Of a stretch of DNA of 64,000 nucleotides, positions 24,727 through 33,964 are shown one piece after another. The notes under the pieces are model-generated. The model was not told the DNA's origin, ran no database searches, and saw only the letters and a program-made list of their open reading frames with translations. The position numbers were made by a program, and so were the translations under genes. Within the stretch, counting starts at the first letter, position 1. Each line of letters opens with the position of its first letter. The DNA is from Marinobacter manganoxydans MnI7-9. Lineage in GTDB: Bacteria > Pseudomonadota > Gammaproteobacteria > Pseudomonadales > Oleiphilaceae. The stretch is from NCBI RefSeq assembly GCF_000235625.1, contig NZ_AGTR01000053.1:62001-126000 (forward strand). The letters run 5' to 3'.

Positions 24727-26415
24727 TCAGAGCTTGTCCTGTGCCGGGCCCGAGCCGGCTACCGGAGTATTGTAGCGCGTATCCCCCTCGGCGGTTCCAC
24801 GGAGCTGATCAATCAGGCGGGCATCGCGGTTGTATAAATCATTGCGGAACTGCAGCCTGCCCTCGTTATCTACCCAGGAGGTCCAGTATTGGATGTGCAC
24901 AGGCACCGGCTCCGGGAGCACGACAGTCTGGGGTTGTGCCTCGGAAACCACCCGGTCAATCTTTTCCCGGGACCAGTCGGGCGCCGACGCCAGAAGTCGC
25001 TCTGCAAGATCAAAAGGTTGCTCAACCCGGATGCAGCCAGAGCTGAATGAACGCTCGGCCCGGGAAAACAGGCCGCGCCCCGGCGTATCGTGCAGGTAAA
25101 CATCGTACTGGTTCGGAAACATGAACTTGATCTGACCCAGGGCATTCTGAGGGCCGGGTTCCTGCACCAACTGGTACGGGAAGTTGTTCCGATTCAGTGA
25201 CGGCCAGTTAACCTCCAGCGGGTCCACTCTTTCCCGGTCAGTGCCCCAGCCACGGTAAACGCTGATATTGAGTCGGGAGAGATAGTCCGGATCGCGGAGA
25301 ATCCGGGGCAATTGATCCTGAATCATCAGCGTTCGCGGTACGGTCCAGGTGGGATTGAACACCAGATACCGGATGCGATCGGAGAACACCGGCGTTTGGC
25401 GGAAGGGCTGGCCGACGATCACTCGTTTGCGCAGTACTTCTTCGCCGTTTTCCACCATTTTCAGTTCAAATCCGGCGATATTGACCAGGACATAGGTGTC
25501 GCCGAGGGATTCCGGCAGCCACCGCCATCGTTCGAGCGTGGCGTCAATGTGGCGCAGGCGTTCCACCGGTATCAGGTTCAGTGCTGTCAGGGTGTCCTTC
25601 CCGATAAGGCCATCGGCTTCAAGCCCATGTCGGGCCTGGAAGCGCATGACCGCAGATTCAAGCTCCGCGTCGTAGTCACGCGGATCTGTGACTGTTGCCG
25701 GTGATTCTGCAAGCTCTCCCAATAGAGAGAGTCGTCGGCGGACCTCATTCAGCCGCTCATCCCTGTCGCCGGGCCGAATGGTCGGGCGCAAGGCCAGAGG
25801 TAACCAGGGCTGGCCCAGCAGTCTGGTCAGGTCCTGCCTTGCAGCCATCAACTTCCGGTAAGCGGGATCGGCCGGACGCAGCGAATCCAGCGTGCCGGTT
25901 ATATCCGAGCGCTGCAACGCATCCTTTAAAACGGATTCCATCTGGCGCTGGCGCCTGTTGGCGGTCCATTCGGCGTGAACCGTCTGCGGGTTGACCTTGC
26001 CGACCAGCATGTGTGAGCTGAGCATCAGAAAAGCATCAGAGAACAGCAGATCCAGATCGGCCCTCAGGTCTTCAGAGAAATCGCTCATGGGTCTGAGTGC
26101 CAGGCCCGAGAGAATATCCGCGTGATAGTCAGCCGGGTTCAGACCGTCATGACTGGCTTGTTCAACCGAATCAATCAACTGCCGGCGAAGCTCAGCCGAT
26201 TTCCATGCTGGCTGGTATCCGTTGGCCCCGTAAAAGGCTGACAGTGCCTGGTGGGCCATTAACCGGCTTCCGAGCACCTGAACCGGGAAGCCGGCTTCCA
26301 TGGCCTCAATCCCGGCAACAATGGCTTCATCGGCTGCCAGGCAAACGGGGTGCCAGAGGGTGCCCAGCAGGGCAAACAATGTTGTGGCGAGGGAAAAACG
26401 TCTGAATCCATGCAT
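24727..26415 (-). CDS. L,D-transpeptidase of the YcbB (LdtD) type
   Basis: A 562-residue periplasmic enzyme. A signal peptide covers ~1-27 (LLGTLWHPVCLAAD). A scaffold region is followed by a peptidoglycan-binding domain (~255-300: AVMRFQARHGLEADGLIGKDTL) and the YkuD catalytic domain (~320-490). The active cysteine is C461 in SFSSGCIRVEQP. The enzyme would make 3-3 crosslinks in peptidoglycan. A C-terminal extension continues to NDLYNRDARLIDQLRG. Size and domain order match YcbB-like proteins. GGAGAACACC lies before the ATG. Confidence 0.9.
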   Translation of the reverse strand: MHGFRRFSLATTLFALLGTLWHPVCLAADEAIVAGIEAMEAGFPVQVLGSRLMAHQALSAFYGANGYQPAWKSAELRRQLIDSVEQASHDGLNPADYHADILSGLALRPMSDFSEDLRADLDLLFSDAFLMLSSHMLVGKVNPQTVHAEWTANRRQRQMESVLKDALQRSDITGTLDSLRPADPAYRKLMAARQDLTRLLGQPWLPLALRPTIRPGDRDERLNEVRRRLSLLGELAESPATVTDPRDYDAELESAVMRFQARHGLEADGLIGKDTLTALNLIPVERLRHIDATLERWRWLPESLGDTYVLVNIAGFELKMVENGEEVLRKRVIVGQPFRQTPVFSDRIRYLVFNPTWTVPRTLMIQDQLPRILRDPDYLSRLNISVYRGWGTDRERVDPLEVNWPSLNRNNFPYQLVQEPGPQNALGQIKFMFPNQYDVYLHDTPGRGLFSRAERSFSSGCIRVEQPFDLAERLLASAPDWSREKIDRVVSEAQPQTVVLPEPVPVHIQYWTSWVDNEGRLQFRNDLYNRDARLIDQLRGTAEGDTRYNTPVAGSGPAQDKL

Positions 26416-26478
26416 GGGTGTTCTCCACCTCTTCCCTGAGAGGCGTTAATCGCGGTGGTAAAGTGCAATAGTCTGATG

Positions 26479-27546
26479 CTACCACAGCGGCATTTGTTCC
26501 CCACCTGGCCGCCGGAAAAGATCACCTCGCAGCGGTTCTTCTGCATGGAGGTTCAGCCCCAAACGCCGTGCTTTTTTGGTGAAACGCTGGCGAATCAGGT
26601 CCGAGTAAGGGCCCGTGCCCGTCATTCTGCGGCCGAAGGTGGCGTCATAACTCTTGCCGCCCCTGAGGTCGCTCATTCGGTTCATCACATGCTCGGCCCT
26701 TTGCGGGAAGTGCCGCTGCAGCCAGTCCTGGAACAGCTCGTCCAGTTCATGGGGTAAACGCAGCATGATCCAGCTGGCACGGGTGGCGCCCGCCTCTGCC
26801 GCGGCTTCCAGAATTGACTCGATTTCGTGATCGTTGATGAAGGGGATTACCGGCCCGAGGATGATACCGGTCGGAATGCCGGCCTCCGAGAGCTGCCTGA
26901 TCATCTTGAGGCGGGTGCCCGGTGCGGCTGTCCTCGGCTCCATGCGTCGTTTCAGATCGTTGCTCAGGCTGGTGAGGCTGATCCGCACAGAGCAGAGCCC
27001 ATCAGAAGCCATTTCGCGGAGCAGATCAAGGTCTCTGAGGATGAGCGCGCCCTTGGTAATGATCGACACCGGGTGGCGATACTCGGCCAGAACTTCCAGC
27101 ACCTGGCGGGTAATCCTCTGGTCCCGCTCCAGTGGCTGGTAGGCATCCGTATTGACGCCCAGGGCGATGGGCAACACCCGGTAGCCGGGCCTGTCGAGCT
27201 CTTCTCTCAGGCGGGCGGCGGCGTTGGGTTTGGCGATCAGCCGGGTTTCGAAATCCAGCCCCGGTGACATGTCCCAATAGGCGTGGGTAGGGCGGGCGAA
27301 ACAGTAAATGCAGGCATGCTCGCAGCCACGGTATGGATTGATCGATTGGTCGAACGGTACGTCCGGTGACGTATTTCGACTGATTATGGATTTTGCGGTC
27401 TCAAGGACGACTTCCGTAGCGAGCGTATCGGGGTTCAGGTCGTCTTCGGGGTCGTGATACCAGTCATGGTCTGCCTCCCGGTCAGTGACAATGGGCTGGA
27501 ACCGGTTGTGGGGATTCAGGGCCGTGGCGCGAGTTTTCATGGGCAT
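26479..27546 (-). CDS. PA0069 family radical SAM protein
   Basis: A 355-residue radical SAM protein. The [4Fe-4S] motif is CEHACIYC (C75, C79, C82 counting from 27546) after the family opening INPYRG. The SAM-binding barrel follows (IITKGALILRDLDLL, VRISLTSLSNDLKRRMEPRTA). This matches the SPL-like PA0069 group of pseudomonads, which I recall as part of the LexA regulon. The start codon (27546, or the ATG at 27540) lies inside or beside a LexA-type box at 27543-27582, which supports SOS control. No ribosome-binding site is visible, so translation may be leaderless. The biochemical reaction is unknown. Confidence 0.88.
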   Translation of the reverse strand: MPMKTRATALNPHNRFQPIVTDREADHDWYHDPEDDLNPDTLATEVVLETAKSIISRNTSPDVPFDQSINPYRGCEHACIYCFARPTHAYWDMSPGLDFETRLIAKPNAAARLREELDRPGYRVLPIALGVNTDAYQPLERDQRITRQVLEVLAEYRHPVSIITKGALILRDLDLLREMASDGLCSVRISLTSLSNDLKRRMEPRTAAPGTRLKMIRQLSEAGIPTGIILGPVIPFINDHEIESILEAAAEAGATRASWIMLRLPHELDELFQDWLQRHFPQRAEHVMNRMSDLRGGKSYDATFGRRMTGTGPYSDLIRQRFTKKARRLGLNLHAEEPLRGDLFRRPGGEQMPLW

Positions 27547-27582
27547 GCTCGATACTGTTTAAATGTACAGTATCGAGCATGC
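27543..27582. promoter_or_regulatory. LexA (SOS) box within a 40-base palindrome
   Basis: The centre reads TACTGTTTAAATGTACAGTA, which agrees with the gammaproteobacterial LexA consensus CTGT-N8-ACAG with flanking TA. The symmetry continues outward, giving perfect 16-base arms (27543-27558 and 27567-27582) around the 8-base spacer. It overlaps the start of the PA0069-like gene, so bound LexA would block its promoter. There is no U-run to suggest a terminator for the upstream chemoreceptor gene, whose stop is 44 bases away. Confidence 0.85.
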
Positions 27583-27625
27583 TAACGCCTGGAACCCTGC
27601 CGTGCAACCTGTCCAGGGCCCACTG

Positions 27626-29503
27626 TTACAGACGGAAGCCCTGTGATGCCTGGGTCAGGGTGGTTACCTGGGATGATAGTCGTCCGATATGGGCGTTGAG
27701 CTTCTGGCGGATATCCGAGGTTTCCCGGGTGTGCCCGTGGATCTGCTCCACCTTCTGGGCGATTTCCTCGGTGGTCGTTGATATCCCCTCAACAGAGGAC
27801 ACCACCTGATTCATGTCGCCAGCCAGTTGTTGTATCGAGCCGGTGATCTGTTCGATCGAGTGCGCCGCCTCTCTCGAGCTTTCCTCTCCCTCACCTGCGG
27901 AAGTCAGGCCCTCTTTCATCAGTCTGGAAATGGCCTGGGTTTCACGGTTGAGGGATTCCACGATCTCGGCAATCCCGTTGGTTGCCGATACGGTCTTCTC
28001 TGCGAGGGACCGAACTTCGTCGGCAACAACCGAGAAACCGCGTCCGGCCTCGCCGGCTCTTGCCGCCTCAATCGCAGCATTCAAGGCCAGCAGGTTAGTC
28101 TGTTCAGCCAGGCCGTTGATTACGCCAACGATGGAATTGACCTTCTCGCCGGTTTTGCTCAGCTGGCTGACCTGATCGTGGGTTTTCTGGATTCTTTCAG
28201 CCAGTTCGGTCATGGTTTTCGCGCTTTGCCTGACCACCTCGGCACCGGAATGGGCGGCACCGTTGGCGCTCTGAACAGCGTCATTGACTGACTGGGTGTA
28301 CTGGGCAATATCGACCGCCGTGTGGGAGATTTCCTGAACCGCAGTGGCGGTCTGCTCGGTCTCGTCTTCAACTTGCTCGCCGTTTCTGCCCATCTGCTCT
28401 ACTAGAGCATCCAGTTCAACCTGAAGCGATGACAGCGTGCGGTTACCCTCGACGACTTGCCCGATAACGTCCGAGACATCGTCCAGCATCTTGTTGGCCG
28501 CTTCGCCCAGGCGATTAAATTCATCGTTCGGATTCCTGCCTGGCTCAAGGCGCTGACTGAGGTCACCGCCGGCGACCCGGGTGAGCAGGTTTACGGTCTC
28601 ATTGAGTCGTTTCACCAGTGTTCTTGAGGCGGTCGTCAGGGTCAGGATAAGGATAATCACCACCGCAGCAGCGGTTGCAATGATCAGCCAGGTTGAGGCG
28701 GCGCGGGCCTCTTCGGCCTGCTGGCTGGTTGCCACAATAATGTCCTGGCGGAGGAGGGTGTTCTGCTCGGCAATCAGATCGCGAATACGGGTGCCGGTGG
28801 CTGACAGTTGGTTCTCAATGGCAGACAGGTTGGCGATGAGCGATTCGGCATCGGAAAAGGCATTGGCGAACGCCTGGACAGCCTGGCCGATGTCAATTTC
28901 CTGCCAGTCCATCTCGGTGACGGTGGTCTGCATCCGCGCCAGGGCCTCACGGGTTGACTCGGCGTAGGTCGCATCGAAGGTAGACAGGTAGTCGCGGTAG
29001 GTGGAGGCGATGGTGTTGATGTCGTCGTTGAAGATGGAAATGCTGATTTGCCGAAGCCTGTCGTTTATGGCTTCGGACATTGTTGCTCTCAGACCGCTGG
29101 ACGGAGTGAGGCCTAGCTGTTGATTCAGGGCCAGCCATTCGGTGCGAAGTCGGGTATACTCCGCAACCTGCTCCTGGATTTGTTGTGCAGTGGTCTTTAC
29201 CGCGTCACCCGGCAGGGTTCCGGCGGATTCACTGAGCGCCGACGACTGGACCGCGAGCGACGCCAGTCTCTCCTGATAGTTCTCAACCTGGTTCGGTTCC
29301 AGATTCTCACTCGTTCTCTCGAGTGCCAGCCAGTCGTTCAGCAGGGTCAGGGACGCGGATTCATAGGCTCTTGCTTCGCTTCGGGCCTCATAAGCGTCAG
29401 ATACCTTGCCGAGCCCGCTCAGGGAGGCCAGAGTGGCAATCGCCAGACCAATCAGCGTTGCAACAATCAACAGCAGGAACTTTTGTTTCCATGACAAGGC
29501 CAT
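27626..29503 (-). CDS. Methyl-accepting chemotaxis protein
   Basis: A 625-residue chemoreceptor. TM1 is at ~8-31 ([19 protein letters not shown]), a periplasmic helical sensor region follows to ~260, and TM2 is at ~265-290 ([18 protein letters not shown]). The HAMP domain covers ~290-345. The signalling hairpin carries the conserved tip region [21 protein letters not shown] and [15 protein letters not shown]. The ligand is not known; the periplasmic part resembles four-helix-bundle sensors. The C-terminus lacks a CheR-docking pentapeptide. GGAGGATGTGA before the ATG supports the start. Confidence 0.92.
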   Translation of the reverse strand: MALSWKQKFLLLIVATLIGLAIATLASLSGLGKVSDAYEARSEARAYESASLTLLNDWLALERTSENLEPNQVENYQERLASLAVQSSALSESAGTLPGDAVKTTAQQIQEQVAEYTRLRTEWLALNQQLGLTPSSGLRATMSEAINDRLRQISISIFNDDINTIASTYRDYLSTFDATYAESTREALARMQTTVTEMDWQEIDIGQAVQAFANAFSDAESLIANLSAIENQLSATGTRIRDLIAEQNTLLRQDIIVATSQQAEEARAASTWLIIATAAAVVIILILTLTTASRTLVKRLNETVNLLTRVAGGDLSQRLEPGRNPNDEFNRLGEAANKMLDDVSDVIGQVVEGNRTLSSLQVELDALVEQMGRNGEQVEDETEQTATAVQEISHTAVDIAQYTQSVNDAVQSANGAAHSGAEVVRQSAKTMTELAERIQKTHDQVSQLSKTGEKVNSIVGVINGLAEQTNLLALNAAIEAARAGEAGRGFSVVADEVRSLAEKTVSATNGIAEIVESLNRETQAISRLMKEGLTSAGEGEESSREAAHSIEQITGSIQQLAGDMNQVVSSVEGISTTTEEIAQKVEQIHGHTRETSDIRQKLNAHIGRLSSQVTTLTQASQGFRL

Positions 29504-29599
29504 TCACATCCTCCGGGGAATGTTGTTTTTCTTCGCAACTAACTGAGCTTAGACCAGTTCCGGATAAACGACGGCCCTTTTGACGACAACCGGGAATCC

Positions 29600-30376
29600 A
29601 TGTCTGATCTCGCGATTTACCAATATCTGCTGATTGCCCTGATTTTCGTCTGGAGTGGTTTTGTCCGCTCAGGGCTGGGATTCGGTGGCGCCGTTCTGTC
29701 CCTGCCATTTCTGTTGCTGGTTCTTGATCAACCGCTCGTCTTTCTGCCGATTATTGCGGTCCACCTTCTGGTGTTTTCATCCCTGACAATCTGGATGAAC
29801 AATCGCACCGGGGCAGGCAAGCAACGTGAGGCGGGCTCGGGCACTGTCGACTGGCAATACTTGTGGCGGATCCTCGCCATCATGATTGTGCCCAAGCTGA
29901 TTGGTGTATTCGGGTTGATTACCATGCCCAGTGACATCCTGAGTGCCATCATTTTCGTTATCGTGGCGCTTTATTCTGTTTCCTACATCATCAACCGACC
30001 TTTTCGCAGTGGCAGCAAAACGGTCGACGCGATATTCCTCATGGTGGGCGGATACATCAGTGGCACTTCCCTGATCGGTGCGCCCCTGATCATTGCCGTG
30101 GCAGCCCAGCACCTGCCCAAAGAAAAACTGCGGGATACCTTGTTCGCGCTCTGGTTCATTCTGGTGCTGATCAAGATGGCCGCTTTCGTCTGGGCCGGCA
30201 TCGATCTGCAACTTATCCATCACCTCTGGCTGCTGCCATGCGCAGCCATCGGCCACGTCATCGGGCTCTACGCCCATGACCGTATTCTCCAGGCGGAGAC
30301 TCCGGTGTTCTTCCGTCTGCTGGGAACCGTGCTGCTGCTGGTGAGCAGCGTCGGTATTGTCAGCGTGCTCTGGTAG
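29600..30376 (+). CDS. TSUP (TauE/SafE) family sulfite/anion exporter
   Basis: A 258-residue inner-membrane protein with eight or so helices. The paired family motifs are visible: VRSGLGFGGAVLSLPFLLLV in the first half and GGYISGTSLIGAPLIIAVAAQHLPKE-type sequence in the second. TSUP carriers move sulfite, sulfoacetate or related anions. It lies divergent from the chemoreceptor gene and converges on the AbiTii-domain gene. The substrate is not predictable. Confidence 0.88.
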   Translation: MSDLAIYQYLLIALIFVWSGFVRSGLGFGGAVLSLPFLLLVLDQPLVFLPIIAVHLLVFSSLTIWMNNRTGAGKQREAGSGTVDWQYLWRILAIMIVPKLIGVFGLITMPSDILSAIIFVIVALYSVSYIINRPFRSGSKTVDAIFLMVGGYISGTSLIGAPLIIAVAAQHLPKEKLRDTLFALWFILVLIKMAAFVWAGIDLQLIHHLWLLPCAAIGHVIGLYAHDRILQAETPVFFRLLGTVLLLVSSVGIVSVLW

Positions 30377-30393
30377 CAGCCAGGGCGCGAGGC

Positions 30394-31059
30394 TCAGCCT
30401 GCGCGCCCGAATACCCGTTCAAAGAAACCGGTCACCCGCACGTCTGGTATTGGCAGGCTGTCGACTTCGTCCATGGCCCGTCGCCAGAACTTCTCGGGGT
30501 CGTCCAGATGCGCAACTTTGGCGCGCTCGTCCGGACTGTAGTGGTTGTGCTCCCCGGCAATGCCCTCGGCCATCAGTTCCTGGGTCCAGAGGTAGATCGC
30601 AGCCCGAACGGTCCTGAGGAGCCGGCAATAAACGTCGCGACTCAGGTTGATGGCCAGCTCGGCGGTCAGGTTGATCTGCTTCTGCAACACGGCCATCTCG
30701 TCTTTTTCCAGCAAAACCCGGTTGCCGTTGCCCTTTTTGCAACTCACACAGGTTTTCTCAAGAGCTTTCACGCCCTCGAGCAGATCCATGTAGCCGAACT
30801 CCTCTTTTTGCTGATCATCGACCGGAGCGGGGATCCAACCATACTGGGGGGATTTGGCAACAATGTGCCCGTGTAGCTGCCTACGATAAGGTGGGGCGGC
30901 AGCAACATCCTGATATCCATCAAATTCGGTGCGTAGCCAGGCCGCCATTTTACGGTGACGAAGCATCATGGCCAGGGTAATGGCAGAGGGCATGATCTCC
31001 TCGAGCAGCTCTGCGGAGTCCCGCGTGCGTTCGTCGAGGTGGTTTACGGATGTCGACAT
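30394..31059 (-). CDS. AbiTii-domain protein, possible phage-defence gene
   Basis: A 221-residue protein that starts at 31059, where GAGGAGGAG lies just ahead of the ATG. The opening helix (ELLEEIMPSAITLAMMLRHR), then MAAWLRTEFDGY, then PYRRQLHGHIVAKSPQYGWIP and later LRTVRAAIYLWTQELMAEGI follow the AbiTii domain order as I know it (helical, WxxxExxGY, PxYR, GWIP). AbiTii is the domain named after an abortive-infection protein and is found in candidate defence genes. A CVSCKK motif (a CxxC, residues ~106-109) is additional. The C-terminal ~40 residues do not match another known domain. It stands alone between the TSUP and pcm genes; no toxin or second defence gene is adjacent. Confidence 0.75.
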   Translation of the reverse strand: MSTSVNHLDERTRDSAELLEEIMPSAITLAMMLRHRKMAAWLRTEFDGYQDVAAAPPYRRQLHGHIVAKSPQYGWIPAPVDDQQKEEFGYMDLLEGVKALEKTCVSCKKGNGNRVLLEKDEMAVLQKQINLTAELAINLSRDVYCRLLRTVRAAIYLWTQELMAEGIAGEHNHYSPDERAKVAHLDDPEKFWRRAMDEVDSLPIPDVRVTGFFERVFGRAG

Positions 31060-31249
31060 TTCTCCTCCTCGGCAACGGGTTGGCCGGTTCGTGGACCCGT
31101 TGTCCGTTTGTTGTTTTTGGCATTCGGTGGTTGTATGTGTCATTACCGATGTCTAAAAAGTAGACAGATAATCTCAAGCGCGCCGTTGTAAAAAAGTTAC
31201 TGCTTTGTAACGGCCGGTAAGCAGCCGGACCAGGGGAAGGAAGAGCGTC

Positions 31250-31906
31250 ATGAATCAGGACAATGGCTTCGAGTTGCAGAGAGCGTCCATGGTGGATTAT
31301 CAGCTTCGAGCCCGTGGAATCGGGTCGCCGCTGGTGCTGGAGGCCATGGGTCGGGTGCCGCGTGAGCGCTTCATTCCAGAACGTATGAAGGACTGCGCCT
31401 ACGATGATGGTCCTCTTCCGATAGGCGCGGGGCAGACCATTTCGCAGCCTTACATCGTGGCGTTGATGACGGAAGCCCTGGATCTGGAGGGTGGAGAAAG
31501 GGTTCTGGATATCGGCACAGGTTCGGGTTATGCGGCTGCCGTTCTGAGCTGTATTGCAAGCGAGGTGTTCAGCATCGAACGGGTTCAGGAACTGGCCGAT
31601 CGCGCAGCCCGAACGCTGGCCGCCGAGGGTTTTGACAATGTCCGGGTTCGCTGTGGCGATGGCACGATAGGTTGGCCCGAGCACCAGCCTTTCGATGGCA
31701 TCATCGTGGCTGCCGGTGCGCCAGCGGTGCCGGACTCATTGAAGCATCAGCTGGCGGTTGGCGGGCACCTGGTCATACCGGTGGGGTCGGAGCATTCGGT
31801 TCAGTCGCTGGAACGTATTACCCGGCTGACAGAGAACGAATTCCGGACCGAGGACCTCGGCGCAGTCCGGTTCGTTCCCCTGATCGGTGAACAGGGGTGG
31901 TCGTGA
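31250..31906 (+). CDS. pcm: Protein-L-isoaspartate O-methyltransferase
   Basis: A 218-residue SAM-dependent methyltransferase that repairs isoaspartyl residues. Motifs present are the family-specific GAGQTISQPYIVALMTEAL, the SAM loop VLDIGTGSGYAAAVLS, VFSIERVQELADRA and the FDGIIVAAGAPAVPDSL post-motif. Length is as expected. GGAAGGAAGAG precedes the ATG at 31250. In many gammaproteobacteria pcm sits beside surE, nlpD and rpoS, but none of these is next to it here. Cytoplasmic. Confidence 0.93.
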   Translation: MNQDNGFELQRASMVDYQLRARGIGSPLVLEAMGRVPRERFIPERMKDCAYDDGPLPIGAGQTISQPYIVALMTEALDLEGGERVLDIGTGSGYAAAVLSCIASEVFSIERVQELADRAARTLAAEGFDNVRVRCGDGTIGWPEHQPFDGIIVAAGAPAVPDSLKHQLAVGGHLVIPVGSEHSVQSLERITRLTENEFRTEDLGAVRFVPLIGEQGWS

Positions 31907-31928
31907 CCGCGAGTCTTTGCACGCAGAC

Positions 31929-32735
31929 TCAGCTGCCGGCGTTCGTGCTCTCGAAGATCTTGTCGGCCGATGCCGCTACGAAGCCCGAGTAGAGCCGGCC
32001 ATCCGGTTTCGGATAACGCAGGGCAAATTCGTAGAAACAACTGGGTATGGTTACCGTCTCGTCGGTAAAGGTAACCGGCACCCGGTCGGCCATGGTTGAG
32101 GACTGCTCCAGCAAGTCTTCCGGGGAGCCTTTTACTTCACCGCCGGATGAATTCACCGTATAGCCATGATCTTTCAGCAACTGATTGATTTCCGGAACCG
32201 AACCGAACTGTTCCAGATGGTTGATGCTGACCGTGAAATGGTTTGCGCGGTAGCCCCAGGCGGCCATCCAGGCGGCGTACTCGCTTTCCTTCATCAGCTG
32301 GCGGTAGGTGTCGTAGTCGACCGCCCAATGGCGACCCGAATAGAGAAAATCATCGGCAGTAACCGCCTCCGGCTTTACCTGGCCGACAAGACTTTTAACC
32401 ACCGATTGCAGCTCCGGCGAGCATTGCTCTACAAGCAGCTCGGAAATAAACACCTTGGGCAGTTCCCGGGAGGGGTGCTCATAGTGGCGGGCATAAAGCT
32501 TTTTGGCCTCGAAGTGGTATTCGCCACCTTCTTCATAGCCGAGGCTGAGAAAATGCTCTGCCAGAGCGTCCAGCCGAACAGGGTCCAGGTTGAAGGTGCG
32601 AAGCGCAATGTGGTCGTTGACGATGGCCTGCCCCTCTTCGGCGCCCAGGATTTTATGTATGCGATCGGCCGAAGGGGTTACCTGGCGGTACGACTCCCAG
32701 AGTCTCGCAAACAGGGTGTCCGGATCAGTGTGCAT
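31929..32735 (-). CDS. DUF1338 family protein, 2-oxoadipate dioxygenase/decarboxylase-like
   Basis: A 268-residue soluble protein of the DUF1338 (HglS/YdcJ) family, which carries out an Fe(II)-dependent decarboxylation-hydroxylation of 2-oxoadipate to D-2-hydroxyglutarate. The first iron-site motif NDHIALRTF gives H42 and R46 with the His-x3-Arg spacing of HglS; a second His is in SINHLEQFG, and the downstream FYEFALRYP holds a candidate Glu ligand. It is shorter than YdcJ (~450). Its start overlaps the end of astA by 11 bases, so the two are coupled. The link to arginine or lysine breakdown is inference. Confidence 0.78.
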   Translation of the reverse strand: MHTDPDTLFARLWESYRQVTPSADRIHKILGAEEGQAIVNDHIALRTFNLDPVRLDALAEHFLSLGYEEGGEYHFEAKKLYARHYEHPSRELPKVFISELLVEQCSPELQSVVKSLVGQVKPEAVTADDFLYSGRHWAVDYDTYRQLMKESEYAAWMAAWGYRANHFTVSINHLEQFGSVPEINQLLKDHGYTVNSSGGEVKGSPEDLLEQSSTMADRVPVTFTDETVTIPSCFYEFALRYPKPDGRLYSGFVAASADKIFESTNAGS

Positions 32736-33846
32736 AGCGAATCTCCTCAGTAACCGGTTTTTGGCAGGGCTGTTGACGCCCCTGTGACTCTTCCCTGGAC
32801 TGGCTCAGTGGCAGATAGCAGGCCAGGCTATATCCGCCAAGGTTCAGTTCGTTCGCCAGTTGCTCTGGCACTGACAGGCTATTGGCATCGGGGTTCGGCA
32901 GGACCTGCTCGGTTACCGTAGCCCTGAAGCCTGAACAGCCAGCATTGGCAACTATAGCGGATCCAGCGGTGTTTCCAGCAATATTCCAGGAACTCCGGTT
33001 GCCTTTCTGTAGCCTTGCGCGGGTAAGAAGGGTATCGCGCACGCTGGCGATGTCCGATCTGGCGCACTCCAGTGTTGGCCCCCCGTCCAGAAGATCCACT
33101 AAGCCCCGGTGGCGAAAACCTTCGCGCTCCAGCATGTGCCGGGCAGGGCGCGTATCTTCATGGACCTGGCCGATAACCGCCCGGGCTGCATCGGTCATCT
33201 GCCGGGTAAACAATGGCGTTGCGGGGATAAAGCGTTCAACAAAACCGCTCTGGCCACAGCAGGCCAGCTGTGTGGCAGACATGAAATCAAGATCTGCTAC
33301 GTGATGTTTGAGCCAGTCCCAGAACGGGGATTGGCCGGCATGGTCTGAAACGCCGCGCATTTCTGCAATAACGGTGTCCGCAAAACGCTCCGGGTGCAGT
33401 GCCATGAACAGAAAGCGAACCCGTGACAGGAGCTTGCCCGCATTGGCCCGGCGAAATCCGGGCCGAAGATACAGCGAGCATACCTCGGTGCAGCCGGTGT
33501 AATGCTGGCATCGGGTAAGGCTTTCCTCGACGTGACGTTTCCGGGGATCTTCCTCGTGATGGATAACCGCGTTACGGCGGAAATGCTCGAGCGGGCGGGA
33601 TAAGCCAGCAGCAGCTTCTATGCCGGTGGTCCCCATAATCTGGCCGGTCGCACTGTCTTCAAGCACAAAAAGATAATGCTCATCGCCGGGAGTGGTCACA
33701 GTCCGTGCGAAGCTCTCAACCGAATGATCGATCTTGCGGCTCAGGGCATCGCGATCCGGCATCAGCGAGGTGAAGCCGGGGCCGGATTCCACTGCGATCT
33801 GCATCAGGGCGTCAAGATCTTTGGGGGTAATCGGTCGAATAATCAT
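32725..33846 (-). CDS. astA: Arginine N-succinyltransferase AstA
   Basis: A 373-residue GNAT-like acyltransferase that succinylates arginine with succinyl-CoA, the first step of the AST arginine-degradation pathway. The opening IIRPITPKDLDALMQIAVESGPGFTSL-type block, CTEVCSLYLRPGFRRANAGKLLSR (two pieces here: EVCSLYLRPGFR and NAGKLLSRVRF), and the DLDFMSATQLACC region are characteristic. The last ~40 residues (GRQQPCQKPVTEEIR) extend past the usual ~340 residues. No astB, astD, astE or astC is in the window. An Lrp-type gene diverges from it with a 118-base gap. Confidence 0.9.
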   Translation of the reverse strand: MIIRPITPKDLDALMQIAVESGPGFTSLMPDRDALSRKIDHSVESFARTVTTPGDEHYLFVLEDSATGQIMGTTGIEAAAGLSRPLEHFRRNAVIHHEEDPRKRHVEESLTRCQHYTGCTEVCSLYLRPGFRRANAGKLLSRVRFLFMALHPERFADTVIAEMRGVSDHAGQSPFWDWLKHHVADLDFMSATQLACCGQSGFVERFIPATPLFTRQMTDAARAVIGQVHEDTRPARHMLEREGFRHRGLVDLLDGGPTLECARSDIASVRDTLLTRARLQKGNRSSWNIAGNTAGSAIVANAGCSGFRATVTEQVLPNPDANSLSVPEQLANELNLGGYSLACYLPLSQSREESQGRQQPCQKPVTEEIRYAH

Positions 33847-33964
33847 GGCGATCTTCCTGGGAATTGTTTTGGGCCCAGTATGAAAGCCGTCAGCGCCATA
33901 ATGCAGCTGCAGAATGATCGAAATGATCTACAATGGATGCAAATTGTAAAGTAGGTTTGGCAAT

